Part shown: in pieces, positions 56,692-64,000 of the stretch
Position numbering within the stretch: position 1 is the first letter of the stretch
Layout: every line of letters begins with the position of its first letter
NCBI GenBank assembly: GCA_016713135.1
Contig: JADJPR010000007.1
Location: 62,001 to 126,000 of the forward strand
Source: Rhodanobacteraceae bacterium
GTDB lineage: Bacteria > Pseudomonadota > Gammaproteobacteria > Xanthomonadales > SZUA-5
Direction: 5' to 3'
Length of the DNA: 64,000 bases
Notes under the pieces: generated by a model
Databases searched by the model: none
What the model was told of the DNA's origin: nothing
Seen by the model: only the letters and a program-made list of their open reading frames with translations
Translations under genes and position numbers: made by a program

Positions 56692-57081
56692 ATGAGCGAG
56701 ATTCCCGGCGACGTCAAATTCCTGAAGTCCCACGAGTGGGCGCGCAAGGAAGCGGATGGCACGGTCACGGTCGGCATTTCCGACCATGCCCAGGGCTTGC
56801 TGGGCGATCTGGTCTACGTCGAGTTGCCGAGTGTTGGCGACCACGTGGATGCCGGGTCTGGTTGCGCCGTCGTCGAGTCGGTCAAGGCCGCCTCGGACGT
56901 CTACAGCCCGATGTCCGGCACCGTGGTGCGGGTCAACCAGGCGCTCAGCGACAAGCCGGAGACGGTCAACGAGGACGCCTGGGGCGAGGGCTGGATCTTT
57001 GTCATCAAGCCGGACGACGCCGCCGAATACGACGAACTGCTGGACCCGGACGCCTACCAGGAACTGATCGACCAGGCCTGA
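56692..57081 (+). CDS. gcvH: glycine cleavage system H protein
   Basis: 129 residues, full length. The lipoyl-lysine site is VESVKAASDVYSPMSG near residue 65; KFLKSHEWARKEADGTVTVGISDHAQGLLGDLVYVELPSVG and the closing WGEGWIFVIKPDDAAEYDELLDPDAYQELI are canonical. It carries the aminomethyl group between the P, T and L proteins. Start ATG 56692. The P protein gene is not in this window, but the H-T pair is probably regulated together despite the repeat. Confidence 0.96.
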   Translation: MSEIPGDVKFLKSHEWARKEADGTVTVGISDHAQGLLGDLVYVELPSVGDHVDAGSGCAVVESVKAASDVYSPMSGTVVRVNQALSDKPETVNEDAWGEGWIFVIKPDDAAEYDELLDPDAYQELIDQA

Positions 57082-57196
57082 GCCCGCCTGGCGTCCGATC
57101 CGCCGCGCGGGCGCGTCCCGGCGTGGCGCTGCTGCCGTAGAACGATTAACATTCCGCGCCTTGTCTGCCGGTGCCCGTTTCGGGGAGAAGTTACTG

Positions 57197-58387
57197 ATGC
57201 GCTCTTTGATTGAATTGGTGCTCGCGATCGTGGTCACGATCGTGGTCCTGCTGTTGATCGGGTTGTTCCTTCCCGGCGGTGGCCATGGTCACGTCGAGCG
57301 CTCGATCATCATCGAACGGCCGCCCAGCCACGTGTTCGATGTGCTGAACAGCTTCAAGCGTTTCAACGAATGGTCGCCGTGGGCGAAGAAGGATCCGGCC
57401 GCGAGCTATACCTTCAGCGGCCCCGAACTGGGCCAGGGCGCGTCGATGACCTACGCCGCCAACCAGGAAGTCGGCTCCGGCCAGTTCGAGATCATCGAGA
57501 GCACGCCGACCTCCATCGTCAAGATGATCCAGCGCGTCACCGGCGGCCGCACCGGCACCGTCACCTTCGACATCGGCACCACCGACCTCGGTGTGAAGGT
57601 CACCTGGAAGTACGATGTCGAGCTCGGCGGCAACCCGATCGAGCGCATCAAGGGCAAGTACCTCGATTCCACTCTCGGTGGCGACTACCAGTACGGCCTG
57701 ATGCGCCTGAAGGCGCTGATCGAGTCGAGCGCCTACGCGCGCGACTACAGCGACATCACCATCACCAAGCAGCAGGTGCTGGCGGGCCCGGCGCTCAAGC
57801 TGGCCGGCCTGGTCGAGGTCTACAGCTCCACCGACTTCCCGGACCTCAACGCCGGCGTCGCCGACACCATGAAGAAGCTGGGGGCCTTTGTCGACCGCAA
57901 CCAGCTGAATGTCACCGGCCCGGCGCAGGTGCAGGTCACGCTGAAGGAGCGTTATCGCCTCGGATACACCGTGACCCTGCCGGTGGACCGCAACGATGTG
58001 CCGATGCGCGACGATGTCGAAGCCGTGCAGTCGCTCGGTGGCGAAGTGCTGGTGGCCGAACACGTCGGCGAGCGTCGCAAGAGCAACGTGACCTTCGAGA
58101 AGCTGCAGGCCTACGCGACGGTCCACGGTCTGCTGTTCGACACCACGGCCAAGCCGGTCGAAGAGTTCCTGCCGGATCGCGAGGCACCCAAGGCGCCGGG
58201 CGAGGAAACTGCGCCGGCGGCGGATGCGTCTGCGGCCCCGGCAGAAGGCGCGCCGGAAGAGCCGCTGATGCTCGAAGTCACCCGCGTCTACCTGCCGCTG
58301 GGACTGCCGGTGGTCGATCCGCTGGCGGCGCCGGCGGACGGCACCGCGCCTGCCGAAGCGGCCGCGCCGGCGCCCGCCGGCGGCTGA
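57197..58387 (+). CDS. membrane-anchored SRPBCC/GyrI-like effector-binding protein
   Basis: 396 residues. One N-terminal membrane segment (IELVLAIVVTIVVLLLIGLFLP). Then a START-like SRPBCC domain (RSIIIERPPSHVFDVLNSFKRFNEWSPWAKKDP, VGSGQFEIIESTPTSIVKM, VTWKYDVELGG) to about 175, and a C-terminal GyrI/AraC-effector-like domain (ITITKQQVLAGPALKLAGLVEVYSS, VPMRDDVEAVQSLGGEVLVAEHVGERR). The tail is rich in Ala, Pro and Glu. The role is unknown; such proteins bind small hydrophobic ligands. GGAGAAG lies 7 nt before ATG 57197. Downstream a terminator separates it from the dehydratase. Confidence 0.82.
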   Translation: MRSLIELVLAIVVTIVVLLLIGLFLPGGGHGHVERSIIIERPPSHVFDVLNSFKRFNEWSPWAKKDPAASYTFSGPELGQGASMTYAANQEVGSGQFEIIESTPTSIVKMIQRVTGGRTGTVTFDIGTTDLGVKVTWKYDVELGGNPIERIKGKYLDSTLGGDYQYGLMRLKALIESSAYARDYSDITITKQQVLAGPALKLAGLVEVYSSTDFPDLNAGVADTMKKLGAFVDRNQLNVTGPAQVQVTLKERYRLGYTVTLPVDRNDVPMRDDVEAVQSLGGEVLVAEHVGERRKSNVTFEKLQAYATVHGLLFDTTAKPVEEFLPDREAPKAPGEETAPAADASAAPAEGAPEEPLMLEVTRVYLPLGLPVVDPLAAPADGTAPAEAAAPAPAGG

Positions 58388-58412
58388 GACAGCGCTTCCA
58401 GGTTGTCCCCTC

Positions 58413-58445
58413 GACGCCCGGCCCTGCGCCGGGCGTCGTCATTTG
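58413..58445 (+). terminator. rho-independent terminator after the SRPBCC gene
   Basis: A perfect 10-bp stem (GACGCCCGGC / GCCGGGCGTC) with a 5-nt loop, followed by GTCATTTG. It ends only 14 nt before the next start codon, so it may also influence that gene's translation. Confidence 0.6.
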
Positions 58446-58458
58446 CGAGGTCCCGAAC

Positions 58459-59421
58459 GTGAATGCAGCCGACTTTCCCGCCCCGACACTCGACGACCTG
58501 TGGCGCGCCGCCGAGCGCATCGCGCCGCATGCCGCGCGCACGCCGGTGCTGCGCAGCGGCAGCCTCGATGCCGAGACCAGCGCCGAACTGCTGTTCAAGT
58601 GCGAGAACTTCCAGCGCATCGGCGCCTTCAAGTTCCGTGGCGCCTGCAATGCGGTGTTCGCGCTGGACGAGGCCAGCGCAGCGCGCGGTGTCGCCACCCA
58701 TTCCTCCGGCAACCACGCTGCAGCGCTGGCGCTCGCGGCGCAGCTGCGCGGGATCCCGGCGCATGTGGTGATGCCGGAGAACACCGTGCGCGTGAAAGTG
58801 GAGTCGGTGCGCCGATTGGGCGCGCAAATTGTCTTCTGCGCGCCGACCAACGCCGCGCGCGTGGAGACCCTTGCGCGGGTGGTGGCGCAGACCGGCGCGG
58901 TCGAAGTGCACCCGTATGCGAATCCGCGGGTGATCGCGGGACAGGGGACCGCGACCTTGGAACTCGTGCGCGAAGTCGGCCGGCTGGATGCGGTGATCGC
59001 GCCGGTCAGTGGCGGTGGCTTGCTCGCCGGCACCGCGATCGCCGCGCGCGGGCTGTGTCCGGGCGCTGAGGTCTTTGGCGCCGAGCCCGAAGGCGCGGAC
59101 GACGCGGCGCGCAGCTTTGCGACCGGCTCCCTCCAGCGGAACGAGCGCGTGGACACCATCAGCGACGGCCTGCGTGCCGACCTCGGCGCCCCGAACTTCG
59201 CCATCCTGCGCGGCGCCGGCACGCGCATTCTGACCGTCAGCGATGCCGAGACGCTCGCCGCGATGCGATTGATCTACGAGCGCCTGAAGATCGTGGTCGA
59301 ACCGAGTTGCGCCACGCCGCTGGCGGCGATCCGCAAGTATCCGGCGCACTTCGCCGGGCGCAGGGTCGGCGTGATCCTGTCGGGCGGCAATGTGGACCTG
59401 GATACGCTGCGCTTCACCTGA
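58459..59421 (+). CDS. PLP-dependent threonine/serine dehydratase family protein
   Basis: 320 residues, the length of single-domain serine racemase/threo-3-hydroxyaspartate dehydratase enzymes (no ACT domain). FQRIGAFKFRGACNAVFAL carries the PLP-binding lysine near residue 60; SSGNHAAALALAAQLRGIPAHVVMPE is the substrate/cofactor loop; APVSGGGLLAGTAIA is the PLP phosphate glycine loop; the C-terminal SGGNVDLDTL closes the site. The most likely reaction is dehydration or racemisation of Ser, Thr or 3-hydroxyaspartate. GTG 58459 is supported by GAGG eight nt upstream. Confidence 0.9.
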   Translation: MNAADFPAPTLDDLWRAAERIAPHAARTPVLRSGSLDAETSAELLFKCENFQRIGAFKFRGACNAVFALDEASAARGVATHSSGNHAAALALAAQLRGIPAHVVMPENTVRVKVESVRRLGAQIVFCAPTNAARVETLARVVAQTGAVEVHPYANPRVIAGQGTATLELVREVGRLDAVIAPVSGGGLLAGTAIAARGLCPGAEVFGAEPEGADDAARSFATGSLQRNERVDTISDGLRADLGAPNFAILRGAGTRILTVSDAETLAAMRLIYERLKIVVEPSCATPLAAIRKYPAHFAGRRVGVILSGGNVDLDTLRFT

Positions 59422-59439
59422 GCCTGCGCGGTTCGTGGG

Positions 59440-59601
59440 CCGGTCAAACACGGAGACGCAGAGGACGCGGAGGAGAAGCAGAGAGCGCTGGAGCAGAAGT
59501 GCGAGATGGAGCACTGCGTCGCCGCAGTTGAAGCGCAGATGGTTCCGTTCAGTTGCTCTCTGGCTTTTCTCCGCGCCCTCTGCGTCTCCGCGTTTGACCG
59601 G
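59440..59601. repeat. inverted repeat of ACGCGGAG units, copy 2
   Basis: Left arm CCGGTCAAACACGGAGACGC then AGAGGACGCGGAGGAGAAGC (59440-59480, in two parts); right arm CTTTTCTCCGCGCCCTCTGC and GTCTCCGCGTTTGACCGG (about 59563-59601). Homologous to the arms at 40719-41044. Between the dehydratase gene and the secreted protein gene. Confidence 0.8.
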
Positions 59602-59676
59602 TGGGTAACCGATCAGGACATGCAACCGCGCGCGTCCTGCGGGTCTCCATCGCGGAAATCCCAACGGAGACCCGCG

Positions 59677-60486
59677 ATGCGCCCCTGCTTGCCGATCCTG
59701 CTGCTCGCCAGCACGCTTTCCCTGCAGGCGAAGGCCGAGACCGACGCCTTCGCCTACCGGCCCGAGCGCGCACCCGCGCCGGGGACGGTCTGGCACTACA
59801 CCAAGTCCAACATCGACGGCAGCGAGCCCTGGCACCTGGACGTCTATTTCGCATCGCCGACGCGCATCGACGTGGTCAAGTGGGCGCCGGGCGGCAGCGA
59901 CTTCGTCGAAGTGACTGCCGACATCGACCCGGCGCGCGCGATGCCGGTCAACCTGCAGCAATGGAACACGACCATCGAGGGCCGCGCGCCGCGCCTGTGG
60001 GCGAATAACGCCGCCGACACGCTGACCGTGCAACTGGCCGGCGGGCCGCAGTTCGCGCTGGCCACCCACGGCCAGCCGCTGCACCTGTGGGGCTTCGACC
60101 TGATGGGCCTGGCCTTCATGCTGCCGCATCTCGCCGACCCGACGCGCGCTTTCGAACTCGAAGTCGTCGATCCCAACCGGCCGGGTACCGGCGACCAGCC
60201 CTTCGCCCAGGGAATCGCGCGCTTCGAGCCGGCGGGCGTGGAATCCATCGACGGTGTGGCGGCGCGCCGCTATCGCATCGTTGGCGCCGTGTTCGGCGAA
60301 ACCAGCGGCTCGCTGTGGGTGGACAAGACCAGCGGCCGGCTGCTGCGCAGCGAGCACCCGGTGCCGACCAGCACCGACTGGAAGGACTGGAAACTGAGCG
60401 CCAGCGGCAGCGAGCGCATGGATGGCAACCAGTGGGAGAACTTCAAGCTCGGCCTGGCGAAAGCCCTGCCGCGCGGCGAGGGCTGA
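59677..60486 (+). CDS. secreted protein of unknown function
   Basis: 269 residues with a signal peptide 1-20 (LPILLLASTLSLQAKA). The mature protein is beta-rich: TVWHYTKSNIDGSEPWHLDVYF, TRIDVVKWAPGG, VNLQQWNTTIEGRAPRLWANNAADTLTVQL and DGVAARRYRIVGAVFGETSGSLWVDKTSGRLLRSEHPVP, resembling lipoprotein-localisation or outer membrane lipid-handling folds. No catalytic motif. CGGAGA lies 7 nt before ATG 59677. Convergent with prmB, 6 nt apart. Confidence 0.75.
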   Translation: MRPCLPILLLASTLSLQAKAETDAFAYRPERAPAPGTVWHYTKSNIDGSEPWHLDVYFASPTRIDVVKWAPGGSDFVEVTADIDPARAMPVNLQQWNTTIEGRAPRLWANNAADTLTVQLAGGPQFALATHGQPLHLWGFDLMGLAFMLPHLADPTRAFELEVVDPNRPGTGDQPFAQGIARFEPAGVESIDGVAARRYRIVGAVFGETSGSLWVDKTSGRLLRSEHPVPTSTDWKDWKLSASGSERMDGNQWENFKLGLAKALPRGEG

Positions 60487-60492
60487 GGCCCG

Positions 60493-61440
60493 CTACAGGC
60501 CGCGGGCCGCACACAGCCGGGCGATCTCCGCCCGGTGGTCGACCAAGTCCTCGGACTCGATGGCGAACACGCCCATCGGGCCGACGCTGAACTCGATCCA
60601 GTGCAGCGGCACCTGCGGCAGCAGGCGCCTGAGCGCGCGCTCGGCCTCGCCGACCTCGACGATCAACAGCCCGTGCGGCGCCAGGTGCGCCGGCGCATCG
60701 CGCAGGATGCGCAGGCAGGCGTCGCAGCCGTCGGCGCCCGAGGTCAGGCCGAGTTTCGGTTCGTGGCGATACTCGCCGGGCATCGCCGCGTACTCGGCAT
60801 CCGTGATGTAGGGCGGATTGGACACGATCAGGTCGAAAACCTCGCCTTCCAGCGCGGAAAACAGATCCGAGGGGACCAGCCGCAGGCGCTCGTGCAAATC
60901 GTGCAGCGCGACGTTCTCTGCCGCCAGCGACAGCGCTTCCGGCGAGAGGTCGGCGCCGGTGACCTGCCAGTCCGGACGGTGCATCGCGATGCCGATGGCA
61001 ATCGAACCGCCACCGCAGCACAGGTCCAGTACGCGCTCCACCGGGCGCTCGCCGAGGTAAGGCTGGAAGCCGTGCTCGATCAGTTCGGCGATCGGTGAGC
61101 GCGGCACCAGCGCGCGCGCGTCGCTCTTCAGCCTGAGACCGGCGAATTCGGCGCTGCCGATCAGGTAGGCCGCCGGGATGCGACCGGCGATCCGCCTCTC
61201 GATCAGCGCACAGGCGGCGGCGATCTCGTCGTCCAGCAGGCGAGCGGACGCGAACAGCGCCGGCGATTTCGGCGGCAGGTGCAGCGCGTGCAGCACCAGC
61301 GAACGTGCCTCATCGAGCGCGTTGTCCTCGCTGTGGCCGATCAGTACTTTCGATAGGCGCAAGCGCGCCGTGCCCCAGCGGACCACGTCGGCGAGCGTGC
61401 GCAGGCCCTGGGGCATCGCGGAATCTGGAGGAATTGGCAT
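60493..61440 (-). CDS. prmB: 50S ribosomal protein L3 N5-glutamine methyltransferase
   Basis: 315 residues. HemK/PrmB N-terminal helical domain, then the SAM-binding core: VLDLCCGGGSIAIGIAMHRPDWQVTGADLSPEAL and the catalytic motif LIVSNPPYITDAEYAAMPGEYRHEPKLGLTSG, with NPPY binding the glutamine side chain. PRSPIAELIEHGFQPYL is the PrmB-type linker. It methylates Gln150 of L3 with S-adenosylmethionine. Start ATG 61440. Confidence 0.95.
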   Translation of the reverse strand: MPIPPDSAMPQGLRTLADVVRWGTARLRLSKVLIGHSEDNALDEARSLVLHALHLPPKSPALFASARLLDDEIAAACALIERRIAGRIPAAYLIGSAEFAGLRLKSDARALVPRSPIAELIEHGFQPYLGERPVERVLDLCCGGGSIAIGIAMHRPDWQVTGADLSPEALSLAAENVALHDLHERLRLVPSDLFSALEGEVFDLIVSNPPYITDAEYAAMPGEYRHEPKLGLTSGADGCDACLRILRDAPAHLAPHGLLIVEVGEAERALRRLLPQVPLHWIEFSVGPMGVFAIESEDLVDHRAEIARLCAARGL

Positions 61441-61456
61441 GGCCGCACGATAGGTC

Positions 61457-61566
61457 TTGTCCGCAAAGGACGCAAAGGACGCAAAGAGGAGCGCAAGCAG
61501 GCTGGCGTCTGGCTTCCGCGCGGCGCTGAGTGCTTCGAGGCCTTTGCGCCCTTTGCGGGCGGAAAT
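61457..61566. repeat. inverted repeat of 9-mers (GCAAAGGAC), copy 3
   Basis: Left arm TTGTCCGCAAAGGACGCAAA then GGACGCAAAG (61457-61487); right arm CCTTTGCGCCCTTTGCGGGC then GGAAAT (61540-61566). Between the adenylate-forming enzyme gene and prmB. Confidence 0.85.
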
Positions 61567-61597
61567 GGCGACAAGCCCCTGCGCGGTCGTCGGTCGA

Positions 61598-62971
61598 TCA
61601 GTCGCCCACCGCGCCGCCCGGCAACTCCGAACGGTACTGGATCACCTTGTCGACCTCGGCATCGGAAAACTCCACCAAGATCTGCGCCGCGGCGCCGAGC
61701 AACCCATGCAGGGCGGCCTTCAGCGCGCTGGCATCCACCGCGCCCACGCGCCAGGCGGTGAATTCGAAGCCGCCGTCGGCGCGTTGCAGCAGCGCGTACT
61801 GCGGCAGGGCGAAGGGTTTCAGCGCGTGAGTCACGTCGATGTTGTTGACCCAACTGCCGTCGGCGCAACGGAAGCGCACCGGCGCGCGGCCGGACAGGCC
61901 GGCCAGCACCCATTCGCCGCCGCGCTGCTCCAGCGCGGCGAAGTCGCCGGTGCGGTAGCGTAGCAGCGGCAGGCAGAAGTTGAAGCCGCCGGTCAGGGTG
62001 ATCTCTCCGCGCTCGCCTGGCGGCAGTGGTTGCCCTGACGGATCGACGATCTCGACGGCCATCCGCGGTTGCAGCAGCACATGCGCGTCGAGCGCCGGAT
62101 CGTAAGCGGCGATCGGCCCGGCCTCGTTGAGCGAGTACACATCCAGCACCGGGCAGCCGAAGCGCTGCTCCAGCGCCTGGCGCAGACCCGGCAGCAGCGT
62201 CATGGAGGTGCTCAGGATCGCGCGCGGCCGGTGCGCAAACCCGCTCTCCAGCAGCGCCGCCAGCGACAGCGGATCGCCGGTCATGACCTCCGGCTGCAGC
62301 GCGTCGATGTAGGCGCCGCGATTCGCCGGATCGCGCCAGTCGCAGGGGTGCAGGTTGATCTTGGCCAGGCCGCATTCGCCGCGCTGCGGCGAGACCGAGA
62401 CATAGGTGAAGCAGCGCTGCTGCCAGCCCACCAGCATCACGCCGACATCGCCCGGGCCGCTGGCCAGTTCGATGCCGCGGCGCGCCAGCGCGCGTTCGTG
62501 GAAGGCGAGGTAGCGCGCTGCCACCAGCGGGTGCGAGGCGATCAGCAACGGTTGCCCGGTGGTGCCGGTGGTGCGGAAATTGATCAGCCGGTCCAGCGGT
62601 TGGTCGTCCGGCACGAAGGGTGCGATGTCGCGCGCCAACGTGCCGCGGTCGATGGTCGGCAAATCCGCCAGCGCCCCCGGCGGGCTGCCGTAGCGGCGGT
62701 AGTGCGGCACCCGCGCGAGTGCGTCGGCGAGGTATGCGCGCAGCCACGCCGGCATCGGCGCGCTGCGCGGGTCGACCACCGCTGCGCGCACTTCGGCCGC
62801 GAACGCCAGCACCTGCGGGACTTCTTCAGGCAGCAGCCGGTGGCCGCTTTGGTTGCGGTAGATCGGCGCGCAGGGGTGTTCGCGCAGGCGCTCGAGCAGC
62901 GCTGCGCCGGCGGTCGTCAGGCCTGGGAATCGGGTGCTGTCATCGGGATCGTCGAAGTCCACGTCGCTCAC
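61598..62971 (-). CDS. adenylate-forming enzyme of the CapK/PaaK-like (F390 synthetase-related) group
   Basis: About 457 residues. A short AMP-forming ligase: INFRTTGTTGQPLLIASHPL corresponds to the Ser/Thr-Gly-rich P-loop (A3), VYSLNEAGPIAAYDP to the acyl-adenylate loop (A5), LPLLRYRTGDFAALEQ to the A7 RTGD motif, and GSWVNNIDVTHALKPFALPQ to the A8 hinge. The C-terminal domain is small. PaaK/CapK-like enzymes activate acyl or aromatic acids; those next to radical SAM proteins have unknown substrates. GTG 62971 overlaps the preceding stop by four bases; GTG 62962 has a better-spaced GGAG. Last gene of a three-gene operon. Confidence 0.8.
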   Translation of the reverse strand: MSDVDFDDPDDSTRFPGLTTAGAALLERLREHPCAPIYRNQSGHRLLPEEVPQVLAFAAEVRAAVVDPRSAPMPAWLRAYLADALARVPHYRRYGSPPGALADLPTIDRGTLARDIAPFVPDDQPLDRLINFRTTGTTGQPLLIASHPLVAARYLAFHERALARRGIELASGPGDVGVMLVGWQQRCFTYVSVSPQRGECGLAKINLHPCDWRDPANRGAYIDALQPEVMTGDPLSLAALLESGFAHRPRAILSTSMTLLPGLRQALEQRFGCPVLDVYSLNEAGPIAAYDPALDAHVLLQPRMAVEIVDPSGQPLPPGERGEITLTGGFNFCLPLLRYRTGDFAALEQRGGEWVLAGLSGRAPVRFRCADGSWVNNIDVTHALKPFALPQYALLQRADGGFEFTAWRVGAVDASALKAALHGLLGAAAQILVEFSDAEVDKVIQYRSELPGGAVGD

Positions 62972-63549
62972 TCCCGCGACCACTTGTCGGCGGATTCCTC
63001 GGCGGCCTTGCGTGCCAGCGCCTCGCGGATCTGCTGCGCGCGTTCCTCGGCCGCGCGGCTGGCGGCGGCCAGGCGCACGCGCTCACGGCTGCTGACCGCC
63101 AGCCAGCGGTCCTCGGCGACGTTTGCGCTCTCGCCGGCCGGGCGCAGGCCGGCGCTGCGCAGCGCCATTCGCGACAGCTCCTCGCGGCGCTCATCGTTGT
63201 CGATGAACTCGCGCGCGGCGGTTTTCTCGGCCAGTTCATTGGCCTCGTCGTGCAGCAGGCGGATCAGTTCGCCGGCGCCGATGCGTCCCACCAGCGCCGG
63301 GTCCATCAGCAACCAGCACAGGATCTGGGTCAGCATCCGCGGATTGCGTTCCTTCGCGCGGTCGCGCCCGGCGAAACGCGCGATCAGCTTGGCATCCACG
63401 CTGACGCCGTGTGCGGCAAGCAGATCGGCCACCAGCGCAGGCACGTGCACGCTGCCCTGCGCTCCGATGCGCGGCTCGGCAAGAAAGGGCGTCGGCGTGT
63501 CGATCAGCCGGCGCGTCAGCTGTTCCAGCGGCGGGCCTTCCTGGTTCAT
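62968..63549 (-). CDS. protein of unknown function between radical SAM and ligase genes
   Basis: 193 residues, mostly helical, with a long charged C-terminal coiled region (RERVRLAAASRAAEERAQQIREALARKAAEESADKW). The N-terminal part (LEQLTRRLIDTPTPFLAEPRIG, VHVPALVADLLAAHGV, AKLIARFAGRDRAKERNPRMLTQILCWLLMDP) has a defined helical pattern but no known motif. ATG 63549 overlaps the radical SAM stop (ATGA), and its stop overlaps the ligase start, so all three are translated together. Possibly an accessory or carrier-binding subunit of the pathway; this is inference from position. Confidence 0.75.
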   Translation of the reverse strand: MNQEGPPLEQLTRRLIDTPTPFLAEPRIGAQGSVHVPALVADLLAAHGVSVDAKLIARFAGRDRAKERNPRMLTQILCWLLMDPALVGRIGAGELIRLLHDEANELAEKTAAREFIDNDERREELSRMALRSAGLRPAGESANVAEDRWLAVSSRERVRLAAASRAAEERAQQIREALARKAAEESADKWSRE

Positions 63550-64000
63550 GCGCAGTCCCGGGCGCGCGCGGTCGCGCCATCTGCCGGTGAGTCTACGCCG
63601 CGCGCGAACTTGCCCGACACCTGGGTGCTCGGACAGTCCGCGCAGGCGCTGGCGCAGCGGGCGCGGCGGGCCGCTCGCCACAGCGGTGGCAGGCCGCCGA
63701 GGTCGTCGATATCGAGCACGTCGACGCCGTACTCGGCCGCCGTGAATGCGCAGGGCGCGATCCGGCCAAGTTCGTCGACGAACAGGAAATCACTGCCCGG
63801 ATCGCAGTCGGCCACCGGCCACGGGAGGGCGCTGACCGCCGCCTGCAGCCGCGCGAAATACTGCGCGTCGCCGGCCAGGATCACACCCTGCGCCGACAGC
63901 CGCGCGCACAGCGCTGGCAAGTCGCGCTGGAAGGCGGCGAACTGCGCCGGCAGCACCGACTCGCGCGCGTGGAACTCCGGCCGGTCGCGACCACCGAGCA
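63546..64000 (-). CDS. radical SAM/SPASM-type protein, N-terminus outside the window
   Basis: The last 151 residues of a protein that enters from the right edge. It includes DFLFVDELGRIAPCAFTAAEYGVDVLDI and ends with RRARCASACADCPSTQVSGKFARG. The isolated Cys in IAPCAFT followed by CxxxCxxC matches the auxiliary cluster region of SPASM-type radical SAM enzymes, and the preceding phrase is typical of their C-terminal region. The CxxxCxxC radical core must lie outside. It starts a tightly coupled operon with the unknown protein and the adenylate-forming enzyme. Confidence 0.6.
   Translation of the reverse strand, partial: LGGRDRPEFHARESVLPAQFAAFQRDLPALCARLSAQGVILAGDAQYFARLQAAVSALPWPVADCDPGSDFLFVDELGRIAPCAFTAAEYGVDVLDIDDLGGLPPLWRAARRARCASACADCPSTQVSGKFARGVDSPADGATARARDCA

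Overview
The window is about 64 kb of GC-rich bacterial DNA with dense, mostly housekeeping and accessory genes. Genes such as prmB, rimI, ubiA, oligopeptidase A, gcvT/gcvH, an MCE/Mla-type lipid transport set and a CrbR/ErdR-like regulator next to acs point to a gammaproteobacterium. The secreted proteins (one ending in an IFSNGFE-like tail) and the REP-like palindromes fit the order Lysobacterales (Xanthomonadales); the family cannot be fixed from the sequence alone. No rRNA, tRNA, phage or CRISPR array was recognised.

Layout. 1-3.9 kb: the end of a cytosine-deaminase-like gene and two cell-wall genes (M23 endopeptidase, anmK), both broken. 4.05-6.1 kb: a complete group II intron with its reverse transcriptase, placed exactly at the end of a REP hairpin, followed by heptamer repeats. 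6.1-12 kb: CrbR-like regulator, acetyl-CoA synthetase, GST, GNAT and a flavin-dependent halogenase. 12.1-16.4 kb: ECF-like sigma factor, Ser/Thr kinase with TPR-like region and two small secreted proteins. 16.6-23.1 kb: ubiA, prlC, a gene-free 1.5 kb repeat zone containing a 0.9 kb inverted-repeat structure, and a cNMP-patatin protein. 23.3-28.4 kb: a multidomain secreted endonuclease I and a TonB-dependent receptor, both frameshifted. 28.7-37 kb: a double-AAA ATPase, an AbrB-Doc toxin-antitoxin pair, PPK2, and a thiamine-diphosphate enzyme / FMN hydroxyacid dehydrogenase / FAD dehydrogenase group. 37.5-40.7 kb: an FtsX-type ABC exporter. 41-48.2 kb: a tightly overlapping operon of YfiR-like protein, hybrid kinase with Hpt, diguanylate cyclase and TonB-dependent receptor, divergent from an OmpR-type regulator. 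48.3-51.8 kb: MlaF/MCE/lipoprotein genes and rimI. 51.9-60.5 kb: secreted metalloprotease, a short element with 24-bp inverted ends, gcvT, gcvH and assorted enzymes. 60.5-64 kb: prmB and a radical SAM / unknown / adenylate-forming operon that leaves the window.

Two features run through the whole window. First, nearly every gap between genes holds an imperfect inverted repeat whose arms are built from short direct repeats (7-9 nt units); at least six sequence subfamilies occur and several are present more than once. One lies inside the hybrid kinase gene, between receiver and Hpt modules. Second, at least seven genes carry 1-2 base shifts, mostly in G/C runs. This could be real decay, but uncorrected indels in a long-read or metagenomic assembly are as likely, so the broken genes should be checked against reads before biological conclusions are drawn.
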